Positions 8,324 through 15,714 of a stretch of DNA of 34,993 nucleotides are shown here, piece by piece. A program made the position numbers and the translations under genes. Position 1 is the stretch's first letter; the number at the start of each line of letters is the position of its first letter. This DNA comes from JBBQSF01 sp038214085 (GTDB lineage: Bacteria > Bacteroidota > Bacteroidia > Bacteroidales > CG2-30-32-10): positions 1 through 34,993 of the forward strand of contig JBBQSF010000015.1 in the NCBI GenBank assembly GCA_038214085.1, in the 5' to 3' direction. The notes beneath the pieces were generated by a model that was not told the origin of the DNA, made no database searches, and saw only the letters and a program-made list of their open reading frames with translations.

Positions 8324-8737
8324 TTAGTTTTTTAGGTTATTACTTGTTTTTATAATTAAACCTGCAGTATCACAGGCTTTAGGATTCTCAATGATGTTGT
8401 AAATGATTTCGTAATTATCTTTTGATTTGTATAAATATCCACATGCTCCGGCATCCATCATGCTTTTTTTATAATCATCGCTTTCGTATGATGAAAATGC
8501 AAATATTGAAATATCTGGTTGCATTATTTTTGCTTCTTTTGTTGCGATTATTCCATCAATAAGAGGCATTTTGATATCCATAAAAACGACTTCGGGATGA
8601 GTTGTTTTCAATAATTCAAGGAACTCTTTTCCGTTTGAAGCTTCTGCAACTATTTCGGCATGTTCCATATTGCTTAGAACAGCTTTCAGACCTTTTCTGA
8701 AATTTTCGTTATCATCAACTATTATTACCCTTGTCAT
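8324..8737 (-). CDS. Receiver-only regulator of the NarL type, lacking the HTH domain
   Basis: A 137-residue receiver domain, the first gene of the hydrogenase operon. D8/D9, the phosphoacceptor D54 (FMDIKMPLIDG) and K104 (LYKSKD) are present. The sequence style (GLKAVLSNMEHAEIVAEASNG, DAGACGYLYK) is that of the NarL/FixJ family, as in the complete regulator at 10288-10926, but the protein stops about 20 residues after the receiver and has no LuxR-type helix-turn-helix. It may compete for phosphate with, or dimerise with, that full-length regulator; this is inference. A -7 box lies 24 nt before the ATG. Confidence 0.86.
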   Translation of the reverse strand: MTRVIIVDDNENFRKGLKAVLSNMEHAEIVAEASNGKEFLELLKTTHPEVVFMDIKMPLIDGIIATKEAKIMQPDISIFAFSSYESDDYKKSMMDAGACGYLYKSKDNYEIIYNIIENPKACDTAGLIIKTSNNLKN

Positions 8738-8760
8738 TTTGTTTGTGTTTTATCACGAAA

Positions 8761-8768
8761 CAAAAGTA
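8761..8768 (-). promoter_or_regulatory. Bacteroidota-type -7 box for the hydrogenase operon
   Basis: On the minus strand this reads TACTTTTG, an exact match to TAnnTTTG, the -7 element of the primary sigma factor of Bacteroidota. It is 24 nt upstream of the first ATG of the operon. The -33 region (about 8788-8790) reads TTT where TTG is preferred, so the promoter may need help or be intrinsically weak. Confidence 0.5.
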
Positions 8769-8772
8769 TAGC

Positions 8773-8786
8773 TACTCAATAGAGTA
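8773..8786. promoter_or_regulatory. 14-bp palindrome within the hydrogenase promoter
   Basis: The sequence TACTC-AATA-GAGTA is a perfect inverted repeat with 5-bp arms. It lies in the spacer between the -7 box and the -33 position, where a bound protein would block RNA polymerase. The half-site TACTCAA has some likeness to the heptamers bound by NarL-type regulators, and such a regulator is encoded at 10288-10926. A chance occurrence cannot be excluded with arms this short. Confidence 0.3.
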
Positions 8787-8794
8787 TAAAAGAG

Positions 8795-8812
8795 TTGTTA
8801 GCGCAATAACAA
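8795..8812. promoter_or_regulatory. Rex-like operator upstream of the hydrogenase operon
   Basis: The 18-mer TTGTTAGCGCAATAACAA has perfect 6-bp inverted arms (TTGTTA, TAACAA) with a 6-bp centre. It matches the Rex operator form TTGTTAANNNNTTAACAA in length and at all 12 arm positions, differing only at the two inner A/T positions. Rex is a repressor released by high NADH/NAD and is known to control fermentation and hydrogenase genes. The site lies just upstream of the predicted -33 position of a NADH-linked hydrogenase operon, which fits well. No rex gene is in the window. Confidence 0.55.
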
Positions 8813-9078
8813 TACAGGTAAAAACACGGGGTAAGATGAATTGAACGCCTTGATATTATTGTAACACAGAATGAATATTTCTTTCTGAATTATGAAAAAA
8901 TAATTAAAATATTTTTAATGCAATTTCTAAGTAGTTGAAAAACAAAGGTTGTGAGATAAAGAAAAAGAAAATATTTTTAAAATAAAAATTGGGTAGGTGT
9001 TTTTACGTGGGTGGAATACTGATAATATTATTTAATGTTAAAGTGGTGGCATTATTAAGTATTTCTCTCTAGGGAAAG

Positions 9079-10176
9079 TTAATTGTTATTTTTTTTTACT
9101 AGAGTAGGTAATATATCTAAATATTTATCGTATTCATCTATTAAATCATCAAAAGCTTTAAGGTGCCTCAACTTGGTTAAATTTAAATCGTTAAGAATAT
9201 TCGATTTATCATAGTATCCGAACTTAATTGAGGTTTTTAGGCAATCTAAAGCCAAATCAAATTCTTGATTTAGCGTATAGGTACATGCCAAGTTATAATA
9301 GATTATAAAATTTAGCTTATTATACTTTAGTGCTTTATTAAAAAACAGAATTGCGTTTTGTAATTCATTTTTTTTAATATAGTCAAGAGCTGTGGTTGCT
9401 ATTGATCTAGATTTCATATCATTTCGAATACTTTTTTGCTCAAGATCTAATTCCAAATAAACCTTGTTGAAATCAGGTTTTGACCTTATGTAAATTAAGT
9501 CCTTGTCATTTTTTATCATATTAAAATTCTTATAACCAATCCTAGTAGCTCTTCTTAAAAAATTATAAGAATTTTCTTCTTGCTCACTTAATGAAAAACA
9601 ACAAGCTATATTATAATAGCCAAGAGATCTATCAATTAAATTATGTATAATAGCATTATGGAAATGTAATATTGATTCTTGATGATTACCTTGGTATTTA
9701 TGGTCAAATGCCATTTCCAGTGAATTTTCCGTACTTAAATAGTATTTAGAACTGTTGTTGAAAATTGTTTTGGAAATCAAGTTAACGTATTTGTTTTCTA
9801 AATAATCAAAAACTTCTTTTGCTGAATTAAATTCACCATTTATATTATTTTCATTTACTAACAGGGCATAATCAAGTTTGCCATCAATTTTCAGTGCTAA
9901 AATATTCTCATCAAAAAAACCATGTTTCATCAAATAATTCCCATCATTAGTTTCTAATAAAATTGAATTATTTAACAATATTTCCCATTTTCCTTTTTCG
10001 ACTTTTCCATCTTTTGAAATAAGCAATTCATTGTTTCCTCTGAAAATATATACCAATTTTGAGTTTTTCACTTCATCAATTACAACCCAATGCTGATTTG
10101 TAAGTAAAGTTAAATCATCAAGGTGTTTGCTATATCTTTGAATTTTTGGTATTAAATCTGATAAAAATGTTTTCAT
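9079..10176 (-). CDS. TPR-repeat protein with a Bacteroidota-specific N-terminal beta domain
   Basis: A 365-residue protein without signal peptide or membrane segment. Residues about 20-110 form a beta-rich domain (NQHWVVIDEVKNSKLVYIFRG, then GKWEILLNNSILLETNDG, then KHGFFDENILALKIDG) that I recall only as an uncharacterised domain from Bacteroidota proteins. From about residue 150 to 350 there are TPR-like helical repeats (ESILHFHNAIIHNLIDRSLGYYNIACCFS; NAILFFNKALKYNKLNFIIYYNLACTYT), each followed by a short KSKPDF/LRHLKAFDDL-type end element. It is more AT-rich and lysine/asparagine-rich than the hydrogenase genes. It stands alone between the hydrogenase operon and a two-component pair. Its function is unknown; a protein-interaction role is inferred from the TPRs. 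Confidence 0.75.
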   Translation of the reverse strand: MKTFLSDLIPKIQRYSKHLDDLTLLTNQHWVVIDEVKNSKLVYIFRGNNELLISKDGKVEKGKWEILLNNSILLETNDGNYLMKHGFFDENILALKIDGKLDYALLVNENNINGEFNSAKEVFDYLENKYVNLISKTIFNNSSKYYLSTENSLEMAFDHKYQGNHQESILHFHNAIIHNLIDRSLGYYNIACCFSLSEQEENSYNFLRRATRIGYKNFNMIKNDKDLIYIRSKPDFNKVYLELDLEQKSIRNDMKSRSIATTALDYIKKNELQNAILFFNKALKYNKLNFIIYYNLACTYTLNQEFDLALDCLKTSIKFGYYDKSNILNDLNLTKLRHLKAFDDLIDEYDKYLDILPTLVKKNNN

Positions 10177-10207
10177 AAGTTTTAGAAATTGTGGACCGAG
10201 ATGATGT

Positions 10208-10241
10208 CAAATTTATTAATAATTTAAATATAATTAATAAA
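10208..10241 (-). promoter_or_regulatory. Weak -7 box and AT-only inverted repeat before the TPR gene
   Basis: On the minus strand 10208-10215 reads TAAATTTG, matching TAnnTTTG, about 31 nt before the ATG at 10176. Partly overlapping it is an inverted repeat with 9-bp arms (TTTATTAAT at 10212-10220 and ATTAATAAA at 10233-10241, 12-nt centre). Both are in very AT-rich sequence, so chance is a serious alternative. No TTG -33 element was found at the expected distance. Confidence 0.25.
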
Positions 10242-10287
10242 AGTTATGCAGAGACATAAGAAAAAAATATAAAAAGTTAGCTAACAT

Positions 10288-10926
10288 TTACGCCTTAATC
10301 AACCCATTCTTTATAGCATACAATACCAATTGCGGTGCGTTTTTAGCGCCTGATTTTTCTAAAAGATGTGCACGGTGTCCGTCGATAGTACGTGGGCTAA
10401 CGCCAAGAAATTTTGCAATTTCAGAGTTGGATTGTCCTTTGCAGATAAGTTCGAGCACTTCCTGTTCGCGTTCAGTAAGTTCAATGGTACTGATAATTGT
10501 TTTTGGTTTGTTGATACGTGTAGCATTTGAAACAAATTCTTCAGAAAAATAGGTTTCGCCAATAATAACCATTTGTATTGCTTTCTGAAGTTCATCTCTG
10601 TTGGTTTTTTTTAATAAAAAACCATCAGCACCGGCTTCTACCATTTGGTTAAAATAACTAATTTCTTCGAACATGGTAAGTGCAATGACTTTTGTTTGCG
10701 GAAATTTTTCACTAACTTTACGTGTTGCTTCCACGCCATCCATAACAGGCATGCGGATATCCATTAATATAACATCAGCCTGAATATGTTTAAGTAAGTC
10801 AATAAGCTCATGGCCGTTTGAAGCTTCCCCAACAACCTTGACCTCGTCAATTTCATTGAGAATAGCGCGCAATCCCTTTCGGAAAATTACATAATCGTCG
10901 ACAATGATTACCTTGATGATATCCAT
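10288..10926 (-). CDS. NarL/LuxR-family DNA-binding response regulator
   Basis: A 212-residue regulator of the usual family length. The receiver has D10/D11, the phosphoacceptor D56 (LMDIRMPVMDG) and K106 (LLKKTNRDEL). The C-terminal LuxR-type helix-turn-helix spans about 150-209 (LTEREQEVLELICKGQSNSEIAKFLGVSPRTIDGHR). The gene follows the PAS-histidine kinase by nine bases, so the two form a cognate pair in one transcript. Its receiver resembles the receiver-only protein at 8324-8737. It is the only protein in the left third of the window with a DNA-binding output, so it is a candidate end point for signals from the receiver-only proteins as well. Confidence 0.93.
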   Translation of the reverse strand: MDIIKVIIVDDYVIFRKGLRAILNEIDEVKVVGEASNGHELIDLLKHIQADVILMDIRMPVMDGVEATRKVSEKFPQTKVIALTMFEEISYFNQMVEAGADGFLLKKTNRDELQKAIQMVIIGETYFSEEFVSNATRINKPKTIISTIELTEREQEVLELICKGQSNSEIAKFLGVSPRTIDGHRAHLLEKSGAKNAPQLVLYAIKNGLIKA

Positions 10927-10935
10927 GGCACAAAT

Positions 10936-12237
10936 TTACATATTTATTTTAATATTTATCAAAACGGACATCCCTTGGCCCAGCTCGCTTTTTATCATGC
11001 ACAAGCCTTTGATTGTTTGAATTTTATTCACAATATTATTCAACCCAAACCCTGATTTTTCCTTTAATTTATCTTCCACATTAAAACCGATTCCATCGTC
11101 TTTGTAAAACAGGTTTACTTGATTTTCGTGGCTTTCGAGAAATATAGATACATTGTTTGCCTGTGAGTGTTTTATGGTATTATTTACCAATTCTTTAACA
11201 GCTTGAAACAAAACAATTTCTTCAATTCCTGATTTTTTGATTTTATATTGTTCTAGGTCAAGGTCGATATTAATGGAATTTGTGTTGTTTAAATAATTGC
11301 AAAAATCACGAATTGCCGCAGTAAGCCCAAAATCTTGAAGGATTGTAGGCATAATATTATTCGAAATTTCTTTTGTTGAAACTATTGCCTGATCAACAAG
11401 TTCGTCAATGGATTGAATAGCTTCCTCATTGGTCATTTTTTTGAAACTTCCTTTTTTCAGTAAATCCGTATATAGTTTTACCGTTGAAAGCAATGGTCCG
11501 AGACCATCATGCAAATCAGCAGCAAAGCGTTTGCGCTCTCGGTCCTCAGTTTCTATAATTGTTTCAGCAATTTTTCGCTCCACTGCATACCGTTCAGTAA
11601 TATCTCTTCCTATGCTTAAAATAGATTTGTGTCCAAAATAATCAATTACCCTGCTGCTCATTTCCAAAGCAATAATTTTTTTATCCCTTGTATAATGTTC
11701 GGTTTGATAAATATGGTGACCGTTTTTTATAATAATTTCAATATTTTTTTTCACCAAATCAACATATTTTTGTGTTTTAAGATCAATGAAATTTTTCCTC
11801 ATCAATTCTTCTTTTGAATAACCTAATTTATCAATAGCCATTTGGTTTACCTCAATAAAATTGCCATCAAAATCGGCAAGAAAAATTTCGTCGCTTGTAT
11901 TGTTAAAAAGTACTTGAAAGCGATTTTCTGATTCAACCCTCTGTTGTTCCGATTTTGCAACTTTTTTCAATAACCTACCGATACCAATGATTCCGAATGC
12001 CAAAAGCACAGAAACAATCAGGTTCATCCAATGATAAATATCAAGAAGATTTTTGCTGATTACATTTTGCTGATAGTTGTAAAACTCCAGTAATTGGCTC
12101 ATTGACATAAAAAAGAAAGCCAAGGCAATGATCTTCCAAGAGGTTCGACTCTTTGAAAAACGGATTAGCTTAACTGTTGCAAATAGCGCAATAGCTTGAA
12201 TTAAAAAGGAAACCAGAAGAATTATGAACGACACCAT
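10936..12237 (-). CDS. Membrane PAS histidine kinase (HisKA_3 type)
   Basis: A 433-residue sensor kinase. Three hydrophobic segments lie in the first 90 residues (about 2-24, 35-52 and 68-90), with no large extracytoplasmic domain between them. A PAS domain covers about 104-215 (FNNTSDEIFLADFDGNF through SIGRDITERYAVE). A HisKA_3 domain carries the phosphoacceptor H243 in ERKRFAADLHDGLGPLL, and the HATPase domain shows ELVNNTIKHS and the DDGIGF and GFGLNNI motifs. Kinases of this type normally partner NarL/LuxR regulators, and one is encoded nine bases downstream. The signal is unknown; the PAS domain shows no obvious cofactor residue. Confidence 0.92.
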   Translation of the reverse strand: MVSFIILLVSFLIQAIALFATVKLIRFSKSRTSWKIIALAFFFMSMSQLLEFYNYQQNVISKNLLDIYHWMNLIVSVLLAFGIIGIGRLLKKVAKSEQQRVESENRFQVLFNNTSDEIFLADFDGNFIEVNQMAIDKLGYSKEELMRKNFIDLKTQKYVDLVKKNIEIIIKNGHHIYQTEHYTRDKKIIALEMSSRVIDYFGHKSILSIGRDITERYAVERKIAETIIETEDRERKRFAADLHDGLGPLLSTVKLYTDLLKKGSFKKMTNEEAIQSIDELVDQAIVSTKEISNNIMPTILQDFGLTAAIRDFCNYLNNTNSINIDLDLEQYKIKKSGIEEIVLFQAVKELVNNTIKHSQANNVSIFLESHENQVNLFYKDDGIGFNVEDKLKEKSGFGLNNIVNKIQTIKGLCMIKSELGQGMSVLINIKINM

Positions 12238-12259
12238 TATAATTGAAATTTCTTTGCAT

Positions 12260-12287
12260 CAAAATTAATTAATTCTAGCTAATTTTG
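12260..12287. promoter_or_regulatory. Symmetrical divergent -7 boxes between the kinase gene and hypA
   Basis: CAAAATTA at 12260-12267 and TAATTTTG at 12280-12287 form a perfect inverted repeat with 8-bp arms and a 12-nt centre. Each arm is a TAnnTTTG -7 box, one pointing left to the kinase gene (ATG 12237) and one right to hypA (ATG 12317). A TTG at 12254-12256 is 23 nt upstream of the rightward box, slightly beyond the usual 19-21. The two promoters would overlap and could not be used at the same moment. The same repeat could alternatively be an operator. Confidence 0.35.
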
Positions 12288-12316
12288 AATTTTAAGAATC
12301 ATTAGTTTTATAAAAA

Positions 12317-12658
12317 ATGCACGAATTATCCATAGCTGCCAGTATTGTTGAACTTGCCGAAGAATATGCAGCAAAAGAAAGCGCAAAAAGTATTACAAAA
12401 ATTGAGATTGAGATAGGGGTACTTTCCGGGATTGTTCTTGATAGTCTTAATTTTGCTATGGAATTTGCCGTTAAAAATACAATACTTGAACATGCGGAAA
12501 TTCTGATCATTGAAATTCCAGGAAAAGCAAAATGCAATTCGTGCAATGCAATATTTGATTTGAGTGACCTGCTCACACCATGTCCGGAATGCTCAACATT
12601 TAATCCTGAAATAATTCAAGGGAAAGAAATGAGGGTTTGTTCTATTACTATTGAATAG
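12317..12658 (+). CDS. hypA: Hydrogenase/urease nickel metallochaperone HypA
   Basis: A 113-residue protein of the usual HypA/HybF length. It starts MHELSIA, with the conserved His2-Glu3 nickel site, and contains the zinc site C73/C76 (KCNSC) and C89/C92 (CPEC). HypA delivers nickel to [NiFe] hydrogenases (and to urease in some bacteria). No hypB, hypC-F or [NiFe] structural gene is nearby, and the hydrogenase in this window is of the nickel-free [FeFe] type. Either a [NiFe] enzyme is encoded elsewhere in the genome or this is a lone copy. It is transcribed divergently from the PAS kinase. The stretch after the stop to 12736 shows no clear terminator. Confidence 0.93.
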   Translation: MHELSIAASIVELAEEYAAKESAKSITKIEIEIGVLSGIVLDSLNFAMEFAVKNTILEHAEILIIEIPGKAKCNSCNAIFDLSDLLTPCPECSTFNPEIIQGKEMRVCSITIE

Positions 12659-12736
12659 ATTGGTTTACTGATACTATCACATTTTTAAATAAAATAAAAG
12701 TAACCAAGCACTTGCTTTATTAATCAATTTAAAATA

Positions 12737-13579
12737 TTATTCAGGCATTTTCGGCTCAATATCTTTACAATACTTGGTAATCATATCGTCGGCTTTTGCA
12801 TAGCCGAATTCCTTTGCTTTGGTAAAATCCCAGCAGGCTTCAGCTTTTTGTTTTAGAGCAATTTCTGCAATGGCACGGTTAAAATAGGAACTGCCTTCTT
12901 CGGGTTTAATCGTAATAACTTTTGTGTAATCTTCCTTTGCTCCGGTATAATCTTTTTTGCCATATTTTAGCAAAGCCCTGTTGTTGTATGCTTTAATGAA
13001 GTCAGGTTTTAGTTCAATTGCTTTTGTAAAATCTTCTAGCGCCCCTGTAGTATCCTGCGATGACAATTTACATGACCCGCGAAGGTTGTACGCATCATAA
13101 TAATCGGATTTATTGCTGATGGCATTGGTATAGTCTTCAATAGCTCCAGCAAAGTCTTTTGTAATATATTTAATGGTTGCCCTCTCAAAATATCCTGTTT
13201 CGGAAAGTGGTTTTAATTGTATTACTGCTGCGTAATCAGCAATTGCACCATTATAATCTTTCAGGTTCTGCTTGGTATTGGCTCTGCCAGAATAATAATC
13301 TGCATTGTCATTCGTTAATTCAATAGCTTTGTTGTAGTCAAGAAGAGCTGCTGTATAATCCTTGTTTGCCAACCTGAGAATTGTTGCTCTGTAAAAATAA
13401 GCATTGGCATAATCATCTTTTTTCTCAATAGCTTTTGTAAGCAATTCAAGTGCTTCGGGATACTGTTTGGCTTTGTATTTGGCAAAACCCTGATCATAAT
13501 AAGTTTTAAATGTAGTGGTATCCTGTGCTTGGATATTAGCAAACAACAGCGAAAAAATAATAACTAATGTGTATTTCAT
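12737..13579 (-). CDS. Secreted TPR-repeat protein
   Basis: The ATG at 13579 is chosen because it gives a clean signal peptide (MKYTLVIIFSLLFANIQAQ, cleavage after Ala-Gln-Ala-type residues); the longer frame adds 30 implausible residues. The mature protein (about 260 aa) is almost entirely TPR units of about 34 residues, with the recurring pattern DYxGAxxDYxxAIxLxPxxAxxYxxRA, such as KDYTGAKEDYTKVITIKPEE. It ends with a C-terminal unit containing CWDFTKAKEFGYAKA. It should lie in the periplasm. Such proteins are common in Bacteroidota and act as protein-binding scaffolds; the partner is unknown. It is separated from uvrB by 106 bp and is probably transcribed on its own. Confidence 0.85.
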   Translation of the reverse strand: MKYTLVIIFSLLFANIQAQDTTTFKTYYDQGFAKYKAKQYPEALELLTKAIEKKDDYANAYFYRATILRLANKDYTAALLDYNKAIELTNDNADYYSGRANTKQNLKDYNGAIADYAAVIQLKPLSETGYFERATIKYITKDFAGAIEDYTNAISNKSDYYDAYNLRGSCKLSSQDTTGALEDFTKAIELKPDFIKAYNNRALLKYGKKDYTGAKEDYTKVITIKPEEGSSYFNRAIAEIALKQKAEACWDFTKAKEFGYAKADDMITKYCKDIEPKMPE

Positions 13580-13685
13580 ACGAATAATGATTTTAGTAAA
13601 TAATGTTTTATAACGACAAATATGAAAAAAATGTATGAAAAAGCCAATTCTACTAACAAATTTTAACAATTTTTTTAAAGTTTTT

Positions 13686-15713
13686 TTAGCTTTTCATTGA
13701 TTCATAAAGTTTCTGAAGTTCCATCATTTCATCTCTGTATCTTGCTGCATCAGGAAAATTAAGTTCTTTGGCTGCTTTTTCCATCGATCTTCTGGATTGT
13801 TGTAAAGCTTTCTGAAGTTGATCTTTGTTCATATATTTAATTACAGGGTCAGCGGCAAGGTCAATTGAATCATTTTCAATATAAGGCCTGGGCTTATTTT
13901 CAGTTTTGTTTAAATAAGAGGATTGAGAAAGTATAGATTCAGTGCTTTTAGTGATCTGGGTTGGAATAATATTATTTTCCTGATTATATTTAAGCTGTTT
14001 TTCTCTTTTGCGATCCGTTTCATCAATTGTTCGCTGCATTGAACCGGTAATTTTATCGGCATACATAATTACTTTGCTGTTGATATTTCGCGCAGCTCTT
14101 CCGGCAGTTTGTGTAAGAGAACGTTCGGATCGTAGGAATCCTTCCTTGTCAGCATCAAGAATTGCAACAAGTGAAACTTCTGGTAAATCAAGCCCTTCGC
14201 GCAATAAATTCACTCCAACAAGAACATCAAAGACGCCCAAACGCAGATCGCGCATAATTTCTACTCTCTCTAGTGTGTCCACTTCAGAGTGAATATACTT
14301 GCATCGTATTCCATAATTAGAAAAATATTTCGACAAATCTTCTGCCATTCTCTTGGTAAGTGTAGTAACAAGAATCCGTTCCTTAACCTGGACCCGGAGT
14401 TCAATTTCATTCATTAAATCGTCGATCTGGTTTAAATTTGGGCGAACTTCAATAACTGGTTCAAGCAAACCAGTCGGGCGAATCAGTTGCTCCACAACTA
14501 CACCTTCGGATTTTTGCAATTCATAATCAGCGGGAGTAGCACTTACAAAAATCACTTGATTTTGCATCGACTCAAATTCCTCAAACTTCAAAGGGCGGTT
14601 GTCCATTGCTGATGGCAGCCGGAATCCATATTCCACAAGATTTTGCTTGCGCGAACGGTCGCCACCATACATGGCGCGGACTTGTGAAACGGTTACATGG
14701 CTTTCGTCGATCACCATCATGTAATCATCGGGAAAGTAATCGAGAAGACAAAAAGGTCTTGCACCTGGGCTTCTTCTGTCGAAATAGCGTGAATAATTTT
14801 CAATTCCTGAACAATAGCCAAGTTCAAGCATCATTTCAATGTCGTAACTTACACGGTCTTCGAGCCGTTTTGCTTCAAGGTGTTTGCCTGTTTCTTTAAA
14901 GTATTCCACCTGCTTAACCATATCGTCCTGAATATCGCGGATGGCTTGTTTCATCTTGTCTTGCGAGGTTACGAAAATATTGGCAGGATAAATATTTATA
15001 GTTTCAAATGTGTCAATCCTATATCCATCCAGTGGATTAAACGAATAGATTGATTCAATTTCGTCGCCAAAAAAACTGATGCGGTATGCGTAATCCGCAT
15101 AAGCCGGAAATACATCAACAGTGTCACCTTTAACTCTGAAATTTCCACGGCTGAAATTTATTTCATTTCTAGAATATAATGCATTTACAAGCTGATGTAA
15201 AAAAAGATTTCTAGAAATTAATTTTCCAACACCGGTTCGAATTACACTAGAGTTAAAATCATCAGGATTTCCAATGCCATATATGCATGAAACAGATGAT
15301 ACCACAATGATATCGCGTCTTCCTGAAAGTAGAGATGAAGAAGCACTTAATCGGAGTTTTTCAATTTCATCGTTGATCTGCAGATCCTTTTCTATGTATG
15401 TATTTGTTGAGGGAATATAAGCTTCTGGTTGGTAATAATCGTAGTAAGAAACGAAATACTCCACAGCATTTTTAGGAAAAAACTGTTTAAATTCACCGTA
15501 AAGCTGTGCCGCAAGAGTTTTATTATGGCTCAGAATAAGTGTAGGCTTTTTTACTTCCTGAATTACATTGGCAATAGTAAATGTTTTCCCCGAACCTGTA
15601 ACTCCAAGAAGGGTTTGCGCATGGTCGTTGCGCTCAATTCCTTCAACCAGTTGTTTTATGGCTTCGGGCTGATCACCTGTGGGTGAAAATTCTGATGTAA
15701 GTTCGAAGTCCAT
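13686..15713 (-). CDS. uvrB: Excinuclease ABC subunit B
   Basis: A 675-residue protein of the normal UvrB length. The Walker A motif is GVTGSGKT (37-44), and the damage-verifying beta-hairpin region YYDYYQPEAYIPSTNTYIEKD follows near residue 90. The helicase motif DESHVT lies near residue 339, and later motifs include LLREGLDLPEVSLVAILDADKEGFLRS and QTAGRAARN. The C-terminal UVR domain that binds UvrC is present (about 636-672). UvrB carries out damage verification in nucleotide excision repair. It is the last gene of the mutL-rhomboid-rhomboid-EEP-uvrB transcript, with its ATG one base after the preceding stop. Bringing together mutL and uvrB gives the operon a DNA-repair flavour. Confidence 0.97.
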   Translation of the reverse strand: MDFELTSEFSPTGDQPEAIKQLVEGIERNDHAQTLLGVTGSGKTFTIANVIQEVKKPTLILSHNKTLAAQLYGEFKQFFPKNAVEYFVSYYDYYQPEAYIPSTNTYIEKDLQINDEIEKLRLSASSSLLSGRRDIIVVSSVSCIYGIGNPDDFNSSVIRTGVGKLISRNLFLHQLVNALYSRNEINFSRGNFRVKGDTVDVFPAYADYAYRISFFGDEIESIYSFNPLDGYRIDTFETINIYPANIFVTSQDKMKQAIRDIQDDMVKQVEYFKETGKHLEAKRLEDRVSYDIEMMLELGYCSGIENYSRYFDRRSPGARPFCLLDYFPDDYMMVIDESHVTVSQVRAMYGGDRSRKQNLVEYGFRLPSAMDNRPLKFEEFESMQNQVIFVSATPADYELQKSEGVVVEQLIRPTGLLEPVIEVRPNLNQIDDLMNEIELRVQVKERILVTTLTKRMAEDLSKYFSNYGIRCKYIHSEVDTLERVEIMRDLRLGVFDVLVGVNLLREGLDLPEVSLVAILDADKEGFLRSERSLTQTAGRAARNINSKVIMYADKITGSMQRTIDETDRKREKQLKYNQENNIIPTQITKSTESILSQSSYLNKTENKPRPYIENDSIDLAADPVIKYMNKDQLQKALQQSRRSMEKAAKELNFPDAARYRDEMMELQKLYESMKS

Positions 15714-15714
15714 G

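Larger units (their letters stand above)
8738..9078. other. 341-bp intergenic control region of the hydrogenase operon
   Basis: No plausible gene is seen here. The left part (8738-8812) holds, on the minus strand, a short leader, a -7 box, a 14-bp palindrome and a Rex-like operator, listed separately. The rest is very AT-rich and contains the 13-mer AAAATATTTTTAA twice in direct orientation (8906-8918 and 8968-8980), probably low complexity. No convincing terminator for the gene ending at 9079 was found. Confidence 0.6.

Noticed and set aside
8906..8980. Direct repeat of AAAATATTTTTAA, considered as an iteron or CRISPR-like element.
   Set aside because: Only two copies in very AT-rich DNA, with no further units; low complexity explains it.
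9079..10176. Considered as recently acquired foreign DNA because of its high AT content.
   Set aside because: No integrase, transposase, tRNA or boundary repeats were found, and the N-terminal domain looks native to Bacteroidota.
12659..12736. A short self-complementary stretch near CAAGCACTTG, considered as a bidirectional terminator between hypA and the TPR gene.
   Set aside because: The loop would be only two bases and no U-tract follows, so no stable hairpin is supported.
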